A stretch of DNA of 64,000 nucleotides from positions 2,413,501 through 2,477,500 of the forward strand of contig JAUIMM010000519.1 in NCBI GenBank assembly GCA_031769625.1. Reading direction: 5' to 3'. The notes under the pieces are model-generated. The model searched no databases and was not told where the DNA came from. It saw only the letters and a program-made list of their open reading frames with translations. The translations under genes and the position numbers were made by a program. This stretch comes from Taudactylus pleione. Taxonomy: Eukaryota > Chordata > Amphibia > Anura > Myobatrachidae. The number at the start of each line of letters is the position of its first letter. Position 1 is the first letter of the stretch. Positions 1 to 9,938 of this stretch are shown one piece after another.

Positions 1-655
1 TCCAGGGTCTCCCCCGGTTACTGGGCTCCCACTCTGCTCTAACGGGGAGAGCAGAGGCGGGAGCCGGTACCAGTAATCAGCTATGTGGTCTAAGCAGACC
101 GCAAGCTGATTGCTGTACAAAAAAGAAAAAAAAAATTAAACATTTTTTTTTTTCCTTACCTGAATCCAGGGACCGGTGATCGGGCCTCCGGTGATGGCTC
201 CTCTCCGGTCAGCTGCTCCCATAGTACACTGGGGCCCGGTCATCAGGTGATCGGGCCCCAGTGCAGTATGGGAGATCACCTGATCGGGAAGCCCGGAGAA
301 GATCACCGGAGGCCAGGAGGATGCAGGTAAGTGTAATGAAGGGGGGGGGGGGTCGCGGGGGTCTGCGATCGCGGGGGCGGGGCTTAGCGCCTGGGGGCGG
401 GGCTTAGCGTCGGTGGGGGGGTAGTAGCGGAGGTCGGTCGGCGCATGCGCGGCCTCTTAGTCGCAGTATTTTTTCCGAAAATACCGTGACTAGAGTGCGG
501 ATGGGATCCGCAGGGACAGAGCTTTATCGCAAGCTCTGTCCCTGCAAGGGATTTATAGTAAATCCCTGTGATATTGCCTGAATTCGCAATGCGAATTCAC
601 TCAGTAATATCACACTACAATCCGCATTCAATATGCGGATTGTAGTAAATAGAGC
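1..655 (-). mobile_element. DNA transposon, partial (family A, GGGCTCTATTTACTA terminus)
   Basis: The right end is a terminus that reads, on the minus strand, GGGCTCTATTTACTACAATC. The stretch shares a series of motifs in the same order with the reverse complement of 44940-45444: the CAGGGTxTCCCCCGGTT segment, the GAGCAGAG segment, the GCTCTGTCCCTGCAAGGGAT segment and the ATATCACACTACAA segment. It is therefore a copy of the same non-autonomous family, cut by the window start. It holds no coding capacity. The GC-rich middle (about 340-440) has a G run and CpG-rich sequence. Confidence 0.6.
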
Positions 656-830
656 CCAGAGAGAGCACTGCAACCTAGAGATTACAGTATATACTAGATG
701 GGTGTTTGTGTTCACTTAATAGCTTGGCATATACATACCACAATGTACACAAAGCAAGATAACACTTGTGTTAAGTCACAATAATACAGTTTACAGTATA
801 TATATATACAGTTCATTTATATATATATAT
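656..830. repeat. short unique spacer ending in (TA)n
   Basis: Non-coding spacer. It ends in TA dinucleotide runs (about 796-830) into which hAT copy 1 appears to have inserted. Confidence 0.5.
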
Positions 831-990
831 TAGGGATGAGCGGGTTCGGATTTCTGAAATCCGAACCCCCCCGAGCCCCACCGATCCGAGTCGTATCCGA
901 GTCAGGCTTGACTTTTCCCGCCTGACTCGGAACTGAAATTGAGGCAAAACGTCATCATCCTGCCTTCCGGGTCTCGCGGGTTTTGGATTC

Positions 991-998
991 TATAAAAG
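991..998 (+). promoter_or_regulatory. putative TATA box of hAT copy 1
   Basis: TATAAAAG lies about 160 bp inside the left terminus. The equivalent position in copy 3 has TATATAAGG on the minus strand (26699-26707). Conservation of a TATA-like site at the same place in two copies supports a transposon promoter; no transcript evidence is available. Confidence 0.5.
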
Positions 999-1049
999 GC
1001 GCAATTTCTCACTCCGGCTGTGGACAGTGAAGAGGGAGGGTGGGAGCTA

Positions 1050-1290
1050 GGGCTGGCTGGGCTGTGTTGTGCTGCTGTTGTCCATAGGGGCTGACTGGGC
1101 TGTGTTGTGCTGCTGTTGTCCATAGGGGCTGGCTGGGCTGTGCTGTGCAGTCAGTTGTCCATAGGGGCTGTGTCCACTCCAAAGTTTATAGGGGCTGGCT
1201 GGACTGTGTTGTGCAGTGTCCCATAAAGGCTGTAGTCCTAGAGGGGTGCTGTAGTGTTGTCCAGGGGGTGATCTGTGCATCAGGGGTGCT
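1050..1290 (+). repeat. GC-rich tandem array in hAT 5' region (about 38-bp units)
   Basis: Imperfect units built on GGGGCTGGCTGGGCTGTG followed by TTGTCCATAG repeat about five times. The open frames here (PSQPL-type peptides) are by-products of the repeat. The matching array in copy 3 lies at 26340-26640 on the other strand. Confidence 0.75.
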
Positions 1291-1690
1291 CCCCCAAAGT
1301 GCACTCCCAAAAAAAATTTTTTTTTCTGTGTTTGTGAATTGTGTGCGCAGTAGCCACACGTGCATCAACAAAGTAACGCCAAGCGTGCGCCTGTGTCATA
1401 AGTAAAAGGCCGGCTGGCTTGACCGTTAAAGGGTGCTGTAACCCCCAAAGTGCACTCCAAACAAAATAAAAATTATTTTCTGTGTTTGTGAATTGTGTGC
1501 ACAAAGGAGCAGCACCAAGCATGTGCCGGTGTCCCATAAGTCTGTTAAAGTTGGTGTAACCCCCAAAGTGCACTCCACAAAAAATAAACAATTCTTTTTT
1601 TTCTGTGTTTGTGTGCGAAATGTATGCGCAGTAGACGCAGGTGCATCAACACAGCAGCAGTGCCAAGCGTGCGCCTGAGTCATAAGTCAA
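1290..1690 (+). repeat. Long-period tandem array (about 120-155 bp) in hAT copy 1
   Basis: Three units, each containing CCCCCAAAGTGCACTCC, an A/T-rich run, TTCTGTGTTTGTG and a GCCAAGCGTGCGCCTG segment. Related arrays are found in copies 2 and 3. The last unit runs directly into the transposase remnant at 1690. Confidence 0.75.
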
Positions 1691-2196
1691 GGGCCGGTTT
1701 GGACATCTGGTCCGGACTGAAGGACGTGCCAACAATTTCTGACATGTCTACTGTCACTGCATATGATACTGTCACCATTGACAGAATGGTGGAGGATTAC
1801 ATCGGTGACAGCATCCTAGTAGGCATGTCAGACAGTCCATACCAGTACTGGCAGGAAAAAAAGGCAATTTGGAGGCCCCTGTACAAACTGGCTCTATTTT
1901 ACTTGAGTTGCCCCCCCTCCAGTGTGCACTCCGAAAGAGTGTTTAGTGCAGCCGGGAACCTTGTCAGCGAAAGGCGTAGGAGGTTGCTTCCACAAAATGT
2001 GGATAAGATGATGTTCATAAAAATTAATTATCAACTCTTCCAGGGAGACCAGCCACCAGAACGTACAGAGGGACCTGTGGTGGTGGATTCCAGCGGGGAT
2101 GAATTAATACTCTGTGAGAATGAGGATGTACACAACACTGAAGAGGGTGAGGAATCGGTGGATGAGGAGGATGAGGACGGCATCTTGCCTCTGTAG
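1690..2196 (+). pseudogene. hAT transposase C-terminal (dimerisation) fragment, copy 1
   Basis: The reading frame encodes the end of a hAT-superfamily transposase. It shows the conserved hAT dimerisation region, with PPSSVHSERVFSAAG followed by RRRRLLPQNVDKMMFI, and an acidic tail that ends at the TAG at 2194-2196. Upstream the frame opens into tandem-repeat sequence, so the catalytic RNase H-like core and N-terminal BED finger are absent. It is the 3' remnant of a deleted element. Copies 2, 3 and 4 carry homologous segments; copy 4 (57428-58153) extends further N-terminally. Confidence 0.88.
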
Positions 2197-2844
2197 AGCC
2201 AGTTTGTGCAGGGACAGATTAATTGCCAGCTTGTTTTGTGGGGGCCCAAACGAACCAATCATTTCAACCACAGTCGTGTGGCAGACCCTGGCGCTGAAAT
2301 GATTAGTTTGTTAAAGTGTGCATGTCCTGTTTATACAACATAAGGGTGGGTGGGAGGGCCCAAGAACAATTCCATCTTGCACCTCTTTTTTTTCTTTGCA
2401 TTATGTACTGTTTGGGGCCTAGTTTTTCAAACTGCCATCCTGTCTGCCACTGCAGTGTCACTCCTAGATTGGCCACGTGTTTGTGCCGCCCACTCGTGTC
2501 GCTTAGAATAGTCATCCAGCTACCTCGGTGCAACCTTTTGGACATAAAAACACTATTGTGAGGTGTGAGGTGTTCAGAATAGACTGGAAATGAGTGGAAA
2601 TTAAGGTTATTGAGGTTGATAATAGCATAGGAGCAGAAAAACCCACAAATTCTGTGATTTTAGCTGTTTTTATGCTTTTTTTAAAAAAAAAAATACAGAT
2701 CCAAAACACAAAACCCAGAATTCAAAACATGGAAGGGTGGCAAAACCAATCCAGATCCAAAACACGAAGAAAGATCCAGATCCAAAACCAAAACACAAAA
2801 TACGAAAAGTGGCCGGTGCACACCCCTAAGACATATATATATAT

Positions 2845-3174
2845 GGGCAGCACAGACGGTGTAATGGTTAGCGTTACTGCCTCACAGCACCAAGGTCATG
2901 GGTTCAATTCCCACTACGGCCCAAACTGTGTGGAGTTTGTATATTCTCCCTGTGCTTGCGTGGGTTTCCTCCGGGAACTCCGGTTTCCTCCCACACTCCA
3001 AAAATATACTGGTAGGTTAATTGGCTCCCCACAAAAATTGACCATAGTGTGTATATGTGCGTGTACATGTGGTAGGGAATATAGATTGTAAGCTCCACTG
3101 GGGCAGGGATGGATGTGAATAGCCAAATATTCTCTGTAAAGCGCTGCGGAATATGTGTGCGCTATATAAATAAC

Positions 3175-3204
<30 letters not shown>
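2845..3204 (+). mobile_element. tRNA-derived SINE with L2-type 3' tail (V-SINE-like), copy 1
   Basis: Starts GGGCAGCACAGACGG, followed by an A-box-like GTAATGGTTAGCG and a B-box-like GGGTTCAATTCCC, as in tRNA-derived SINE heads. A central domain with GTGTGGAGTTTGTATATTCT and TTTCCTCCGGGAACTCCG follows. The 3' end has GATTGTAAGCTCC and GTAAAGCGCTGCGGAATATG, then a (TAA)n tail. The 3' segment resembles the tail of the L2 LINE at 15149-15300. Assignment to the V-SINE group is from recognition of the central domain. Confidence 0.8.
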
Positions 3205-3206
<2 letters not shown>

Positions 3207-3767
3207 TATATATATGTATATATTATATAATATATATATAAAGGAATATGTTTGAGCGCAAGTGCAGTTTCTTACAGAATGTCCATGTGGAACTACAAGT
3301 CCAATGATAGATTGCTCAATTCATTTGCAGGCTGCAATCCACATCCACAGAAAAAAAAGTGTCAATCTGCTTGCACACTGCTTGTTGTCAGTTGTCGTCT
3401 TCCCAAATGTACCTATATCCAAACAGGGAGAGATTTCTAAAAAAACGAATAAAGGGGGTTGCCACATAGTGCATTAAAGGATAACATTTATTTTGGCAAT
3501 CACATCAGGCACTGAAAAATAGCATGCGTACCAACAATGGCGGTTAGTCCACCGCAGGTTAACAAGTATAATAGATTTCTCCAGCAAAGCACCAAGTTCA
3601 TCCACAGAGTCTCAGAGACCAGGAACGTCACCACGTGAGCGTGGCTTGGCGTGGTGTTATACTTTTAATGTGGCGCCCCCTTTATTCAGATATACAGCTG
3701 ATATACAGCTTTATTTATATACATATATATACAGTATATATATATGTATATAAATATATACACATGT
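3205..3767. other. TA microsatellites and non-coding spacer
   Basis: Contains TA-dinucleotide tracts at about 3200-3245 and 3715-3760. The part between them (3260-3690) has no recognisable gene and no reading frame I would support. Confidence 0.5.
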
Positions 3768-3997
3768 GGGCAGCACAAGCACAGGAGGTGTAAGCATTAC
3801 TGCCTCACAGCACTGAGGTTGTGGATTCGATTCCCACTACAGCCTGTGTGGAGTTTATATAATCAACAAAAATTAACCCGTGTGTGTGAACATGTGGTAG
3901 GGAAAATAGCTGGGGCAGGGACTGATGTGACTGGCTAAGTACCCTCTGTAAAGCGCTGTGGAATATGTGTGTGCTATATAAATAACGTGATAAATAA
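3768..3997 (+). mobile_element. SINE copy 2, internally deleted
   Basis: Same head (GGGCAGCACAAGCACAGG), B-box-like GGATTCGATTCCC and same 3' tail (GTAAAGCGCTGTGGAATATG, then GTGCTATATAAATAA) as the SINE at 2845-3204. The central CCTCCGGGAACTCCG portion has been lost. Confidence 0.75.
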
Positions 3998-4164
3998 TAT
4001 ACATATATATATTTATATATATACACATATATACAGTATATATATATATATATACATGCTTGCCGACATTCTGACTGCCCCCCCCCGTGAGGGGGCAGCC
4101 AGGTTGGCATAGCAGGGGGGGTGGCGTGGTGCGACATAGGGCCACGACAAGCGTGCGTCTGTCT

Positions 4165-5528
4165 CAGGTATGTGATCTCCACCCTCCTGCAATCATACTC
4201 TGAACTTTATTCATTCAAGTTATTTAAATGTATGTGATATCTTAAATTGTTGCAATAGTCATTTCCTATTTTTGTGATGTTGTTTTTAGTGAAGCATAGT
4301 TTATGATGGCAAACTGGGCTGTTGTTTACATAGTCAAACACAAGGCAATTTAACACCTTAGGTCAGCTGGACATGTCTCAGATGTAGCCTATGTTAATCA
4401 GCCACAGTATATCTTACTAGTCAGATCTAGAGAGCTGGGCTCGATTGAGCTGGGCATCCCATGCATGAAGTATCAAAATGAACAGTTAAAAAACAGTTGA
4501 ACAAACATTGAACAACATCATAAAGCAGGTAATTTCTAAATGCAAACAATAAGTACTTGTATTCTACGTATTTTCTTTTTTATTCTAAACCATCATGTAC
4601 CAAACATTATTCATTCTTATTTCACTCCATGGAATGTTCTCTAAGGCTATTACATCCTTTACTCTCCCTGCAGCTCACCCCTCTGTACACATTGCAGCCT
4701 CAATAACCTACTCCCCTCTTATGAACACACATGAGCTATTTACTTATCTTTCTAAATTGACCATAACATCCACAACCTGTTGCCATAAAAAACTTTCATA
4801 CAAAACACACAACTATATTTATGTCTCTCTCCTTCTACTTCTCTTAGCTGGTGACATATCACCAAATCCAGGCCCTACACACATGCCCTACTCACGGAAT
4901 ATAAATCCAGCAAACCTCAGACACATCACATGCCTCCCATCACCCTCCAAAACACTGAAATGTGCCTTATAGAATGCACGCTCTGTCTGTAACAAACTAA
5001 CATCCAACCATGACATCTTTATTTCTAATAACCTCAATCTTCTGGCATTAACAGAAACATGGCTCACACAAACAGACACTGCCTCCCCTGCAGCACTCTC
5101 ACATGGTGGTCTACACTTCACACATACCTCCAGGCCTGGTAATAGTAAAGGAGGTGGAGTATGAATACTACTGTCCCAATCTTTTACATACACAGTTATT
5201 CCACAGGTACTATCCCTTACATTTACATCATTTGAAGAACATTCTATTAGGACTTTCACTCCTTTCTCTCTGCGCATTGCTGCTATCTATCGTCCACGTG
5301 GACCACCCAATCAATTTCTGGAACATTTTTCTGCCTGGCTCCCTCACTTCCTATCCTCTGACATCTCCACCATTATTATGGGTGATTTCAATACCCCCAT
5401 TGACAGTCCACAATCCCTTCATGCCTCCAAACTTCTCTCCTTAACATCCTCTCTTGGCCTCTCCCAATGGACTGACTCCTCTACTCATCAAGATGGCCAC
5501 TGCCTTGATCTTGTATTTACCAGACTAT
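4165..5528 (+). mobile_element. L2-clade LINE, 5' segment (before Harbinger insertion)
   Basis: This is the 5' part of a LINE whose 3' part is at 12684-15301. Harbinger copy 1 with its TAT duplication separates the two. The interrupted reading frame resumes in phase after removal of the insertion (7,155 bp plus 3 bp is a multiple of three). The 5' end is uncertain: about 4165 is where sequence unlike the flank begins, and the first long frame starts at 4595. Confidence 0.8.
4595..5528 (+). pseudogene. LINE ORF2 N-terminus: 2A-like motif and apurinic endonuclease domain
   Basis: One frame (from the ATG at 4595) gives a hydrophobic leader with a run of leucines, then GDISPNPGP at 4850-4876, a 2A-like motif known at the N-terminus of some CR1/L2-type LINE proteins. 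The endonuclease-exonuclease-phosphatase domain follows: NARSVCNK at 4973, LTETWL near 5050, IYRPRGPPN near 5290 and the metal-site motif GDFN at 5381-5392. Two in-frame stops break it, TAG at 4970-4972 and TGA at 5162-5164. The frame continues through both, so they look like point mutations in an otherwise aligned domain. It ends at the Harbinger target site. Confidence 0.85.
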
Positions 5529-6540
5529 GGCCCTCATTCAGAGCCGCTCGTTAACAGCAGTACGCTCGTTGCGTTCCGATGTTGACTAACCGCGCATGCG
5601 TCGGTGTAACGCATGTGCGTACTGCAGATTGCGAGTTTTTTTGGACTCGTTCCTAAAATAGCGTACAGGAAGTGACATGTCAAATGTGATTGACAGAACA
5701 GGGCGTTTTAGGGTGTTGACGAGGGTGGAAAAACGCAGGCGTGGCGAGGCGTTTTTGGGGCGTACATACATTAGCAGATGCGAGCGTAAAATGTGTACGG
5801 ACCGACTCCTACGTCACTGGATGATCCTCTTTCCCTTCCAAATGCTCGCACAGCTTAGGGTCTGGATTACTCGACCACATTGGCGATGGCCTTCTCCTCC
5901 GTCCCGGGACTCCACGATGTCGTTGCGATTAATCGCGGGAGGGCAGAAAAGCAATTAGTGTTGGATTGAGAACTGGCTTGGTATGTGTTTTGAAATCAGT
6001 TTTTTGGGATAGCACAAAACCGTACGCAGGTGGAACTCAGAGCTGGTAATGTCAGGATGACACAATCAATTTGCGTACATTTGTGGGGGTTTATTTGGGC
6101 AGCAATTTGGTGGTTAGGGCCTATTGTAACAATAATGTCATCATGTTTTCAGTTTCGCACCATTTTATTTGTGCCTCTTGAATTTGCCTAATTATATGAA
6201 TTTTTAAACGTTCCTTAAAGAGCCCTTTTTTTTTTTTTTGGGCGAGTTTTTGCCTTTTGGCCCAGGATTAAATGTAACCCATTTGTACAATAATTTCACA
6301 ATCCAATGTAATTTTTTAATTTCCAATTTATTGCTCAAACAAAAAAACTTAATTTTAAAATTTTGGGGACATCTTTTTTGCCCAAAGATATGTTCCAAAC
6401 TCAAACAAATTGGCCCAACATAACTGTTGACATAAACATACAACAAAAAAATAAAAACATTTCACAAGAAAGGAGAGGGAAGTTTGGCCCAGAAAGGAAT
6501 ATGAGCCAAGCACAGAAGGATAGTGGGAAAAGTCACCATT
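5529..6540. other. Left terminal non-coding region of Harbinger copy 1
   Basis: Non-coding sequence between the left inverted terminus and the stop of the Myb-like gene. Subterminal DNA is CpG-rich with repeated ACGCTCG/GCGAGTT motifs, possible binding sites for the transposon proteins. An AATAAA on the minus strand (6327-6332) lies about 210 nt beyond the Myb-like stop and is a candidate polyadenylation signal. Confidence 0.55.
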
Positions 6541-6544
6541 GCTG

Positions 6545-7831
6545 TCACCGTTTTTTCACCCGTTTGGATGGGGGAGGGAGGGCGCCAGACCAGGTCCGGG
6601 ATGTCATCGGGCTGGCCTGTCCAGAGGCAGATGTTGTGGCCTCTGGACTAGGCACAGGGCTAGGCACATTTGGAGGATTGGCTGATGTTGTGCCAGAGGT
6701 GGAGGATCCTGATGTTCCGGCAGGAAGGGAGGTCGGCTCCACCATGTGCTGGCGAACGAGCTGCTCCAGGGCATTGGCGATGCGGATGTTGGCCCTGGTA
6801 TTTTCCGCCAGGGCCTGACCAATGGTCACGTTGGCCGCAGCATTTTGCTCCAGGGCCTCAGCCACCCGTAGCAGACTGGCGTCCATCCTCTGCAGAATCT
6901 CCGTATGGGAATCCGATTTGAAATTGAGTTCTGTGAGGAGGGCCACTGCCTGCGAGGGGGATTGCCCTGGACTGGCTTCTGCAGGGTCCTCAGCCGGATG
7001 TACTGGTTCCTCCCCTGCAGAGCCAGCAGAAATTCGGCGGCCAAGGCTCCCCTCTGGAGCAGACTCATCCGCCTGTGTCTCTGTTAGGAAAAAAGAGAAA
7101 AGCCTCACATTACAATCTACATATTGGCACAATAACATTTCAGAGTTGATGACATCCAAAGATTTACCTGGGACAACATGAGGAGCCGCAAAGTCTGGCA
7201 TGTCCGTATCCATGTTGGACATGCCAAACACCTCCACAGGCTGCACACACCCCTGTGCCAGCTCTTCTAAATCCGTCAACTCCAATGACACAGGGGTGGG
7301 ACCCCCACCTGTCCCCCTTGCATGCCTAGCCCTGTCCGCGAGTTTTTGTTTTAGGCGATATTTGAAGTCGGCCCATCTGTGGGTAAAAATGGAAGCCATT
7401 ATCCTTTGGTTTAAAATGGGGTTTGTTTTTAGGGGGGGCAAGGGTTTACTTACCGCCGTTTGACATCCCGGGCTAGACGGACATAATCACCCACCCTATT
7501 CACAGCAACGGCTACCTCTTCCCACATTCTCCACTTCTGGCTTAGACTCATATTCCTGTCTGCCTGTGGCAGGATGTCCACACACTTCTGGATCAAAACC
7601 TCCATCTCCTTTCTTGTGAAATGTGGCTGCCTTTTTTTTTTGGCCGCTTTGGCCGGAATTCTGGGCCCAGCAGCCTCTTCCATGTCATCCTCCTCACCTA
7701 TTTGTGTAAATTTACAGAATTCACAAAATCACAACTTGCCTAATCTTATGTTTCAAATTAATCATTGATCCAAAATGCATGAAAGACTTACCGCCTGACT
7801 CTTGGGCATTTTTACCCTGGTCTGTCGCCAT
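6545..7831 (-). CDS. Harbinger Myb/SANT-like protein (gene 1), copy 1, four exons, intact
   Basis: Exons read on the minus strand are 7831-7792, 7697-7454, 7376-7168 and 7080-6545. Each intron begins GT (three of them GTAAG or GTAAAT) and ends AG. The coding lengths 40+244+209+536 make 1,029 nt, or 342 aa plus stop, with no interruption. Residues about 39-105 form a Myb/SANT-like domain of the NAIF1 type: HFTRKEMEVLIQKCVD, then WRMWEEVAVAVN, then RLARDVKRRWADFK. A Pro/Ser-rich tail ends SKRVKKR, a possible nuclear signal. In studied Harbinger systems the Myb-like partner binds the transposon ends and brings the transposase into the nucleus; that role is inferred here. It is transcribed divergently from the transposase. 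Confidence 0.88.
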
Positions 7832-8816
7832 GTCTGAGGGCCAAACAAGAAATACACCAGAATTTGAATGTGTTTTCGTGACATATTTATACATGCGTCC
7901 TTATTTTGCGGCCGCATCATTGATTGTGCGGCCCTATGATCCCTCCTTAATTTGTGCGGGAAACGAAACACTATTTATGGCTTGGTGTGTCTCAAGTCGA
8001 GGTGGCGTTTTTGGATTGTTGGAGGTTATCTTGGCTGGAGTTTATTGATTGCGTAGAAAGGAGTTGGCGGTTGGAGATTCGTTTGTTGGTTAGATTTGCG
8101 TTTTTATTTTCCGTTATCTTTGTTGGTTTATATTTTTGGGACCTCGTTTCTTGATTTGGTAAGTTTTGTGAAGTCTAACTTTTGTTCAATTGTTGTTTCA
8201 TTGTGTTTCTTATTTTTTGTAATTTTTGGATCCATAATTTCTTCTATTTTAGATTTTGATTTTTTTCGACCCAAAAGACCTTTTGATTTTGACTCTTATA
8301 TATTTGCTCTTGGTAAGTCCATTTTTTATCTTGTATTTGCTAACTAATTAGTGCATTTTTAGTAGTTACTCTTGTGACTTGTAATAGCGAACTAATTAGC
8401 GCATTTTTAGTAGTTACTCTTGTGACTTGTATTAGCGAACTAATTAGCGCATTTTTAACAGCTTAATAATCATTCTAACTTTTGGGTGGTTTCTCTTTCG
8501 CTTTTTGTGCCAACATTTCGACCCATTTTGATGTACTGTGTTAAATGTCGCTTTGCTGTTTTGCTAAATGGGTGTTTGGCATATTTTAACTTTGGTCTAG
8601 CACAAAATTTCTAAACAAAAATGCACAGAGTGAAATGTGTCAAATAATTTTGGTGTTTATTTTCAGTTTGGACGTATCATGACAATACCCCGGCATGTAA
8701 GCAGCAATGGATGGTATCATCAAGCTAAGTTGTTTTAATATAGTTTTGGGGTGGGTCAAAAGCCTTACTTTGAAATCTTTGAATTTCAGGTTGATCTGGG
8801 GCGGATTGTTCTGGCC
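7832..8816. promoter_or_regulatory. Divergent intergenic/promoter region of Harbinger copy 1
   Basis: Lies between the start codons of gene 1 (minus, 7831) and the transposase (plus, 8817), so it should contain both promoters. On the plus strand a donor-like TTTG|GTAAGT at 8159 and an acceptor TTTGAATTTCAG ending at 8789 suggest a non-coding first exon followed by an intron of about 630 bp. The 48-bp minisatellite (8343-8457) lies inside that intron. Confidence 0.5.
8343..8457 (+). repeat. 48-bp minisatellite, 2 units plus a partial (Harbinger copy 1)
   Basis: Units begin ACTAATTAG(T/C)GCATTTTT and continue with TAGTAGTTACTCTTGTGAC. Two full units at 8343-8390 and 8391-8438 are followed by a partial unit. 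Copy 2 has seven full units at 37585-37920. Confidence 0.92.
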
Positions 8817-9938
8817 ATGCTCCCGGAAGCCGACCAACCTCAATCTCGTCCCAGGCGTAGGCATCGTAGGCATGCAAGGCCCCAGATATTTCGAACACGT
8901 GTCACCCTTTTTGGAATGCCCGATGATGTGGTTTTAAGACGCTACCGTCTACCTCCCAAAATCATCATAGACACTCTCTCATTAATAGAAAGTGATCTTG
9001 AGCGGCAAATTGACAGTCCAACAGCAATACCACCACTTACGCAATTTATGGCGGTGTTACATTTCTGTGCCTCAGGATCGTTTCAAACAACGGTGGGAAT
9101 AGTGGCGCGCATCTCCCAATCCTCCTTTTCCCGGATCCTGAGGGCAGTGATGGAGGCACTTTTCAAGCACCTCCATCATTTTATTCAAATGCCTTTGGAT
9201 ATGGGTGCCCTTAGTGTGGCCAAGGCCAATTTTTACCAAATAGCTGGCTTCCCACACATCATAGGGGTTGTGGATGGTACTCACATACCACTTCAGCCTC
9301 CAGCACGGCTGGAGGCCATATTTCGAAACAGGAAACACTATCACTCCCTGAATGTAATGGTGGTATGTGATGCCTCCCTCCAGATCCTGTCCCTGAATGC
9401 TAAATTACCCGGAAGTGCACATGACTCCTTCGTCATCCGGCAATCAGGGATATGGCACAAATTAACCAACCTACAAGCTGGTGATGCGTGGCTTCTGGGT
9501 AAGTGGAGACCTTTAGTACATAACAATGTTAAGCTTGATACACAGTGTTCCTGATGTTGTCAATTCTTTTCCATAGGAGACAGTGGATATCCTTGCATGT
9601 CCTGGCTGCTCACTCCTTATTTGGTTCCCACACCAGGCCCACAAAGTGCGTTTAATTCCGCACTTACAGCCACCAGGCAAGTGGTGGAGCGCTGTATCGG
9701 CCTTTTAAAAGGCCGATTCCGATGCCTCCACCGCTCTGGTGGCGAGCTCATGTATTTGCCGGATATGGTGTCGAAAATTGTGGTCCTGTGTGGGATATTT
9801 CACAACATCGCCATAAGGAGTGGTGTCCCAATGCAGCCAGAGGATGCCTTACCTGAGGATGGCCCCCCCGAGGTTGGTCGGAGGTCAGTATGTGGGGGGG
9901 CCATACGCGATGATGTGGTGGCCAGATTTTTTAGGTAA
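8817..9938 (+). CDS. Harbinger DDE transposase (HARBI1-like), copy 1, intact
   Basis: Two coding exons, 8817-9498 and 9577-9938, are joined at CTTCTGG|GTAAGT and CCATAG|GAGAC. Together they make 1,044 nt and 347 aa, close to the usual length of about 350 aa for HARBI1-like proteins. An Arg-rich N-terminus is followed by RTRVTLFGMPDD and RRYRLPP. The nuclease core has D153 in VVDGTHIPLQ, D203 in GSAHDSFV and E265 in TRQVVERCIG, the DDE triad of IS5/PIF-type transposases. GDSGYP spans the splice site. I chose the ATG at 8817 because the upstream in-frame ATG (8751) lies before a clear acceptor at 8789. A donor at 9935 joined to an acceptor at 10024 would give an alternative C-terminus SLFT. AATAAA is at 10286-10291. 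Confidence 0.93.

Larger units (their letters stand above)
831..2828 (+). mobile_element. hAT transposon copy 1, internally deleted
   Basis: Left terminus TAGGGATGAGCGGG and right terminus, read on the minus strand, TAGGGGTGTGCACCGG match the ends of hAT copy 3 (23278-26867). The flanking octamers ATATATAT and AGACATAT agree at 6 of 8 positions, a degraded 8-bp target duplication in TA-rich DNA. In order it contains a TATA-box promoter, a roughly 38-bp GC-rich tandem array, a longer-period array and the C-terminal part of a hAT transposase. The first two thirds of the transposase are missing, so this copy cannot supply transposase. Confidence 0.85.

Noticed and set aside
2880..2940. tRNA gene
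   Set aside because: A-box and B-box-like motifs are present, but no complete cloverleaf or acceptor stem; they form the head of a tRNA-derived SINE.
8751..8816. Upstream start (ATG at 8751) for the transposase
   Set aside because: It precedes a strong acceptor (TTTGAATTTCAG ending at 8789), and the residues it adds do not look like HARBI1-type N-termini.
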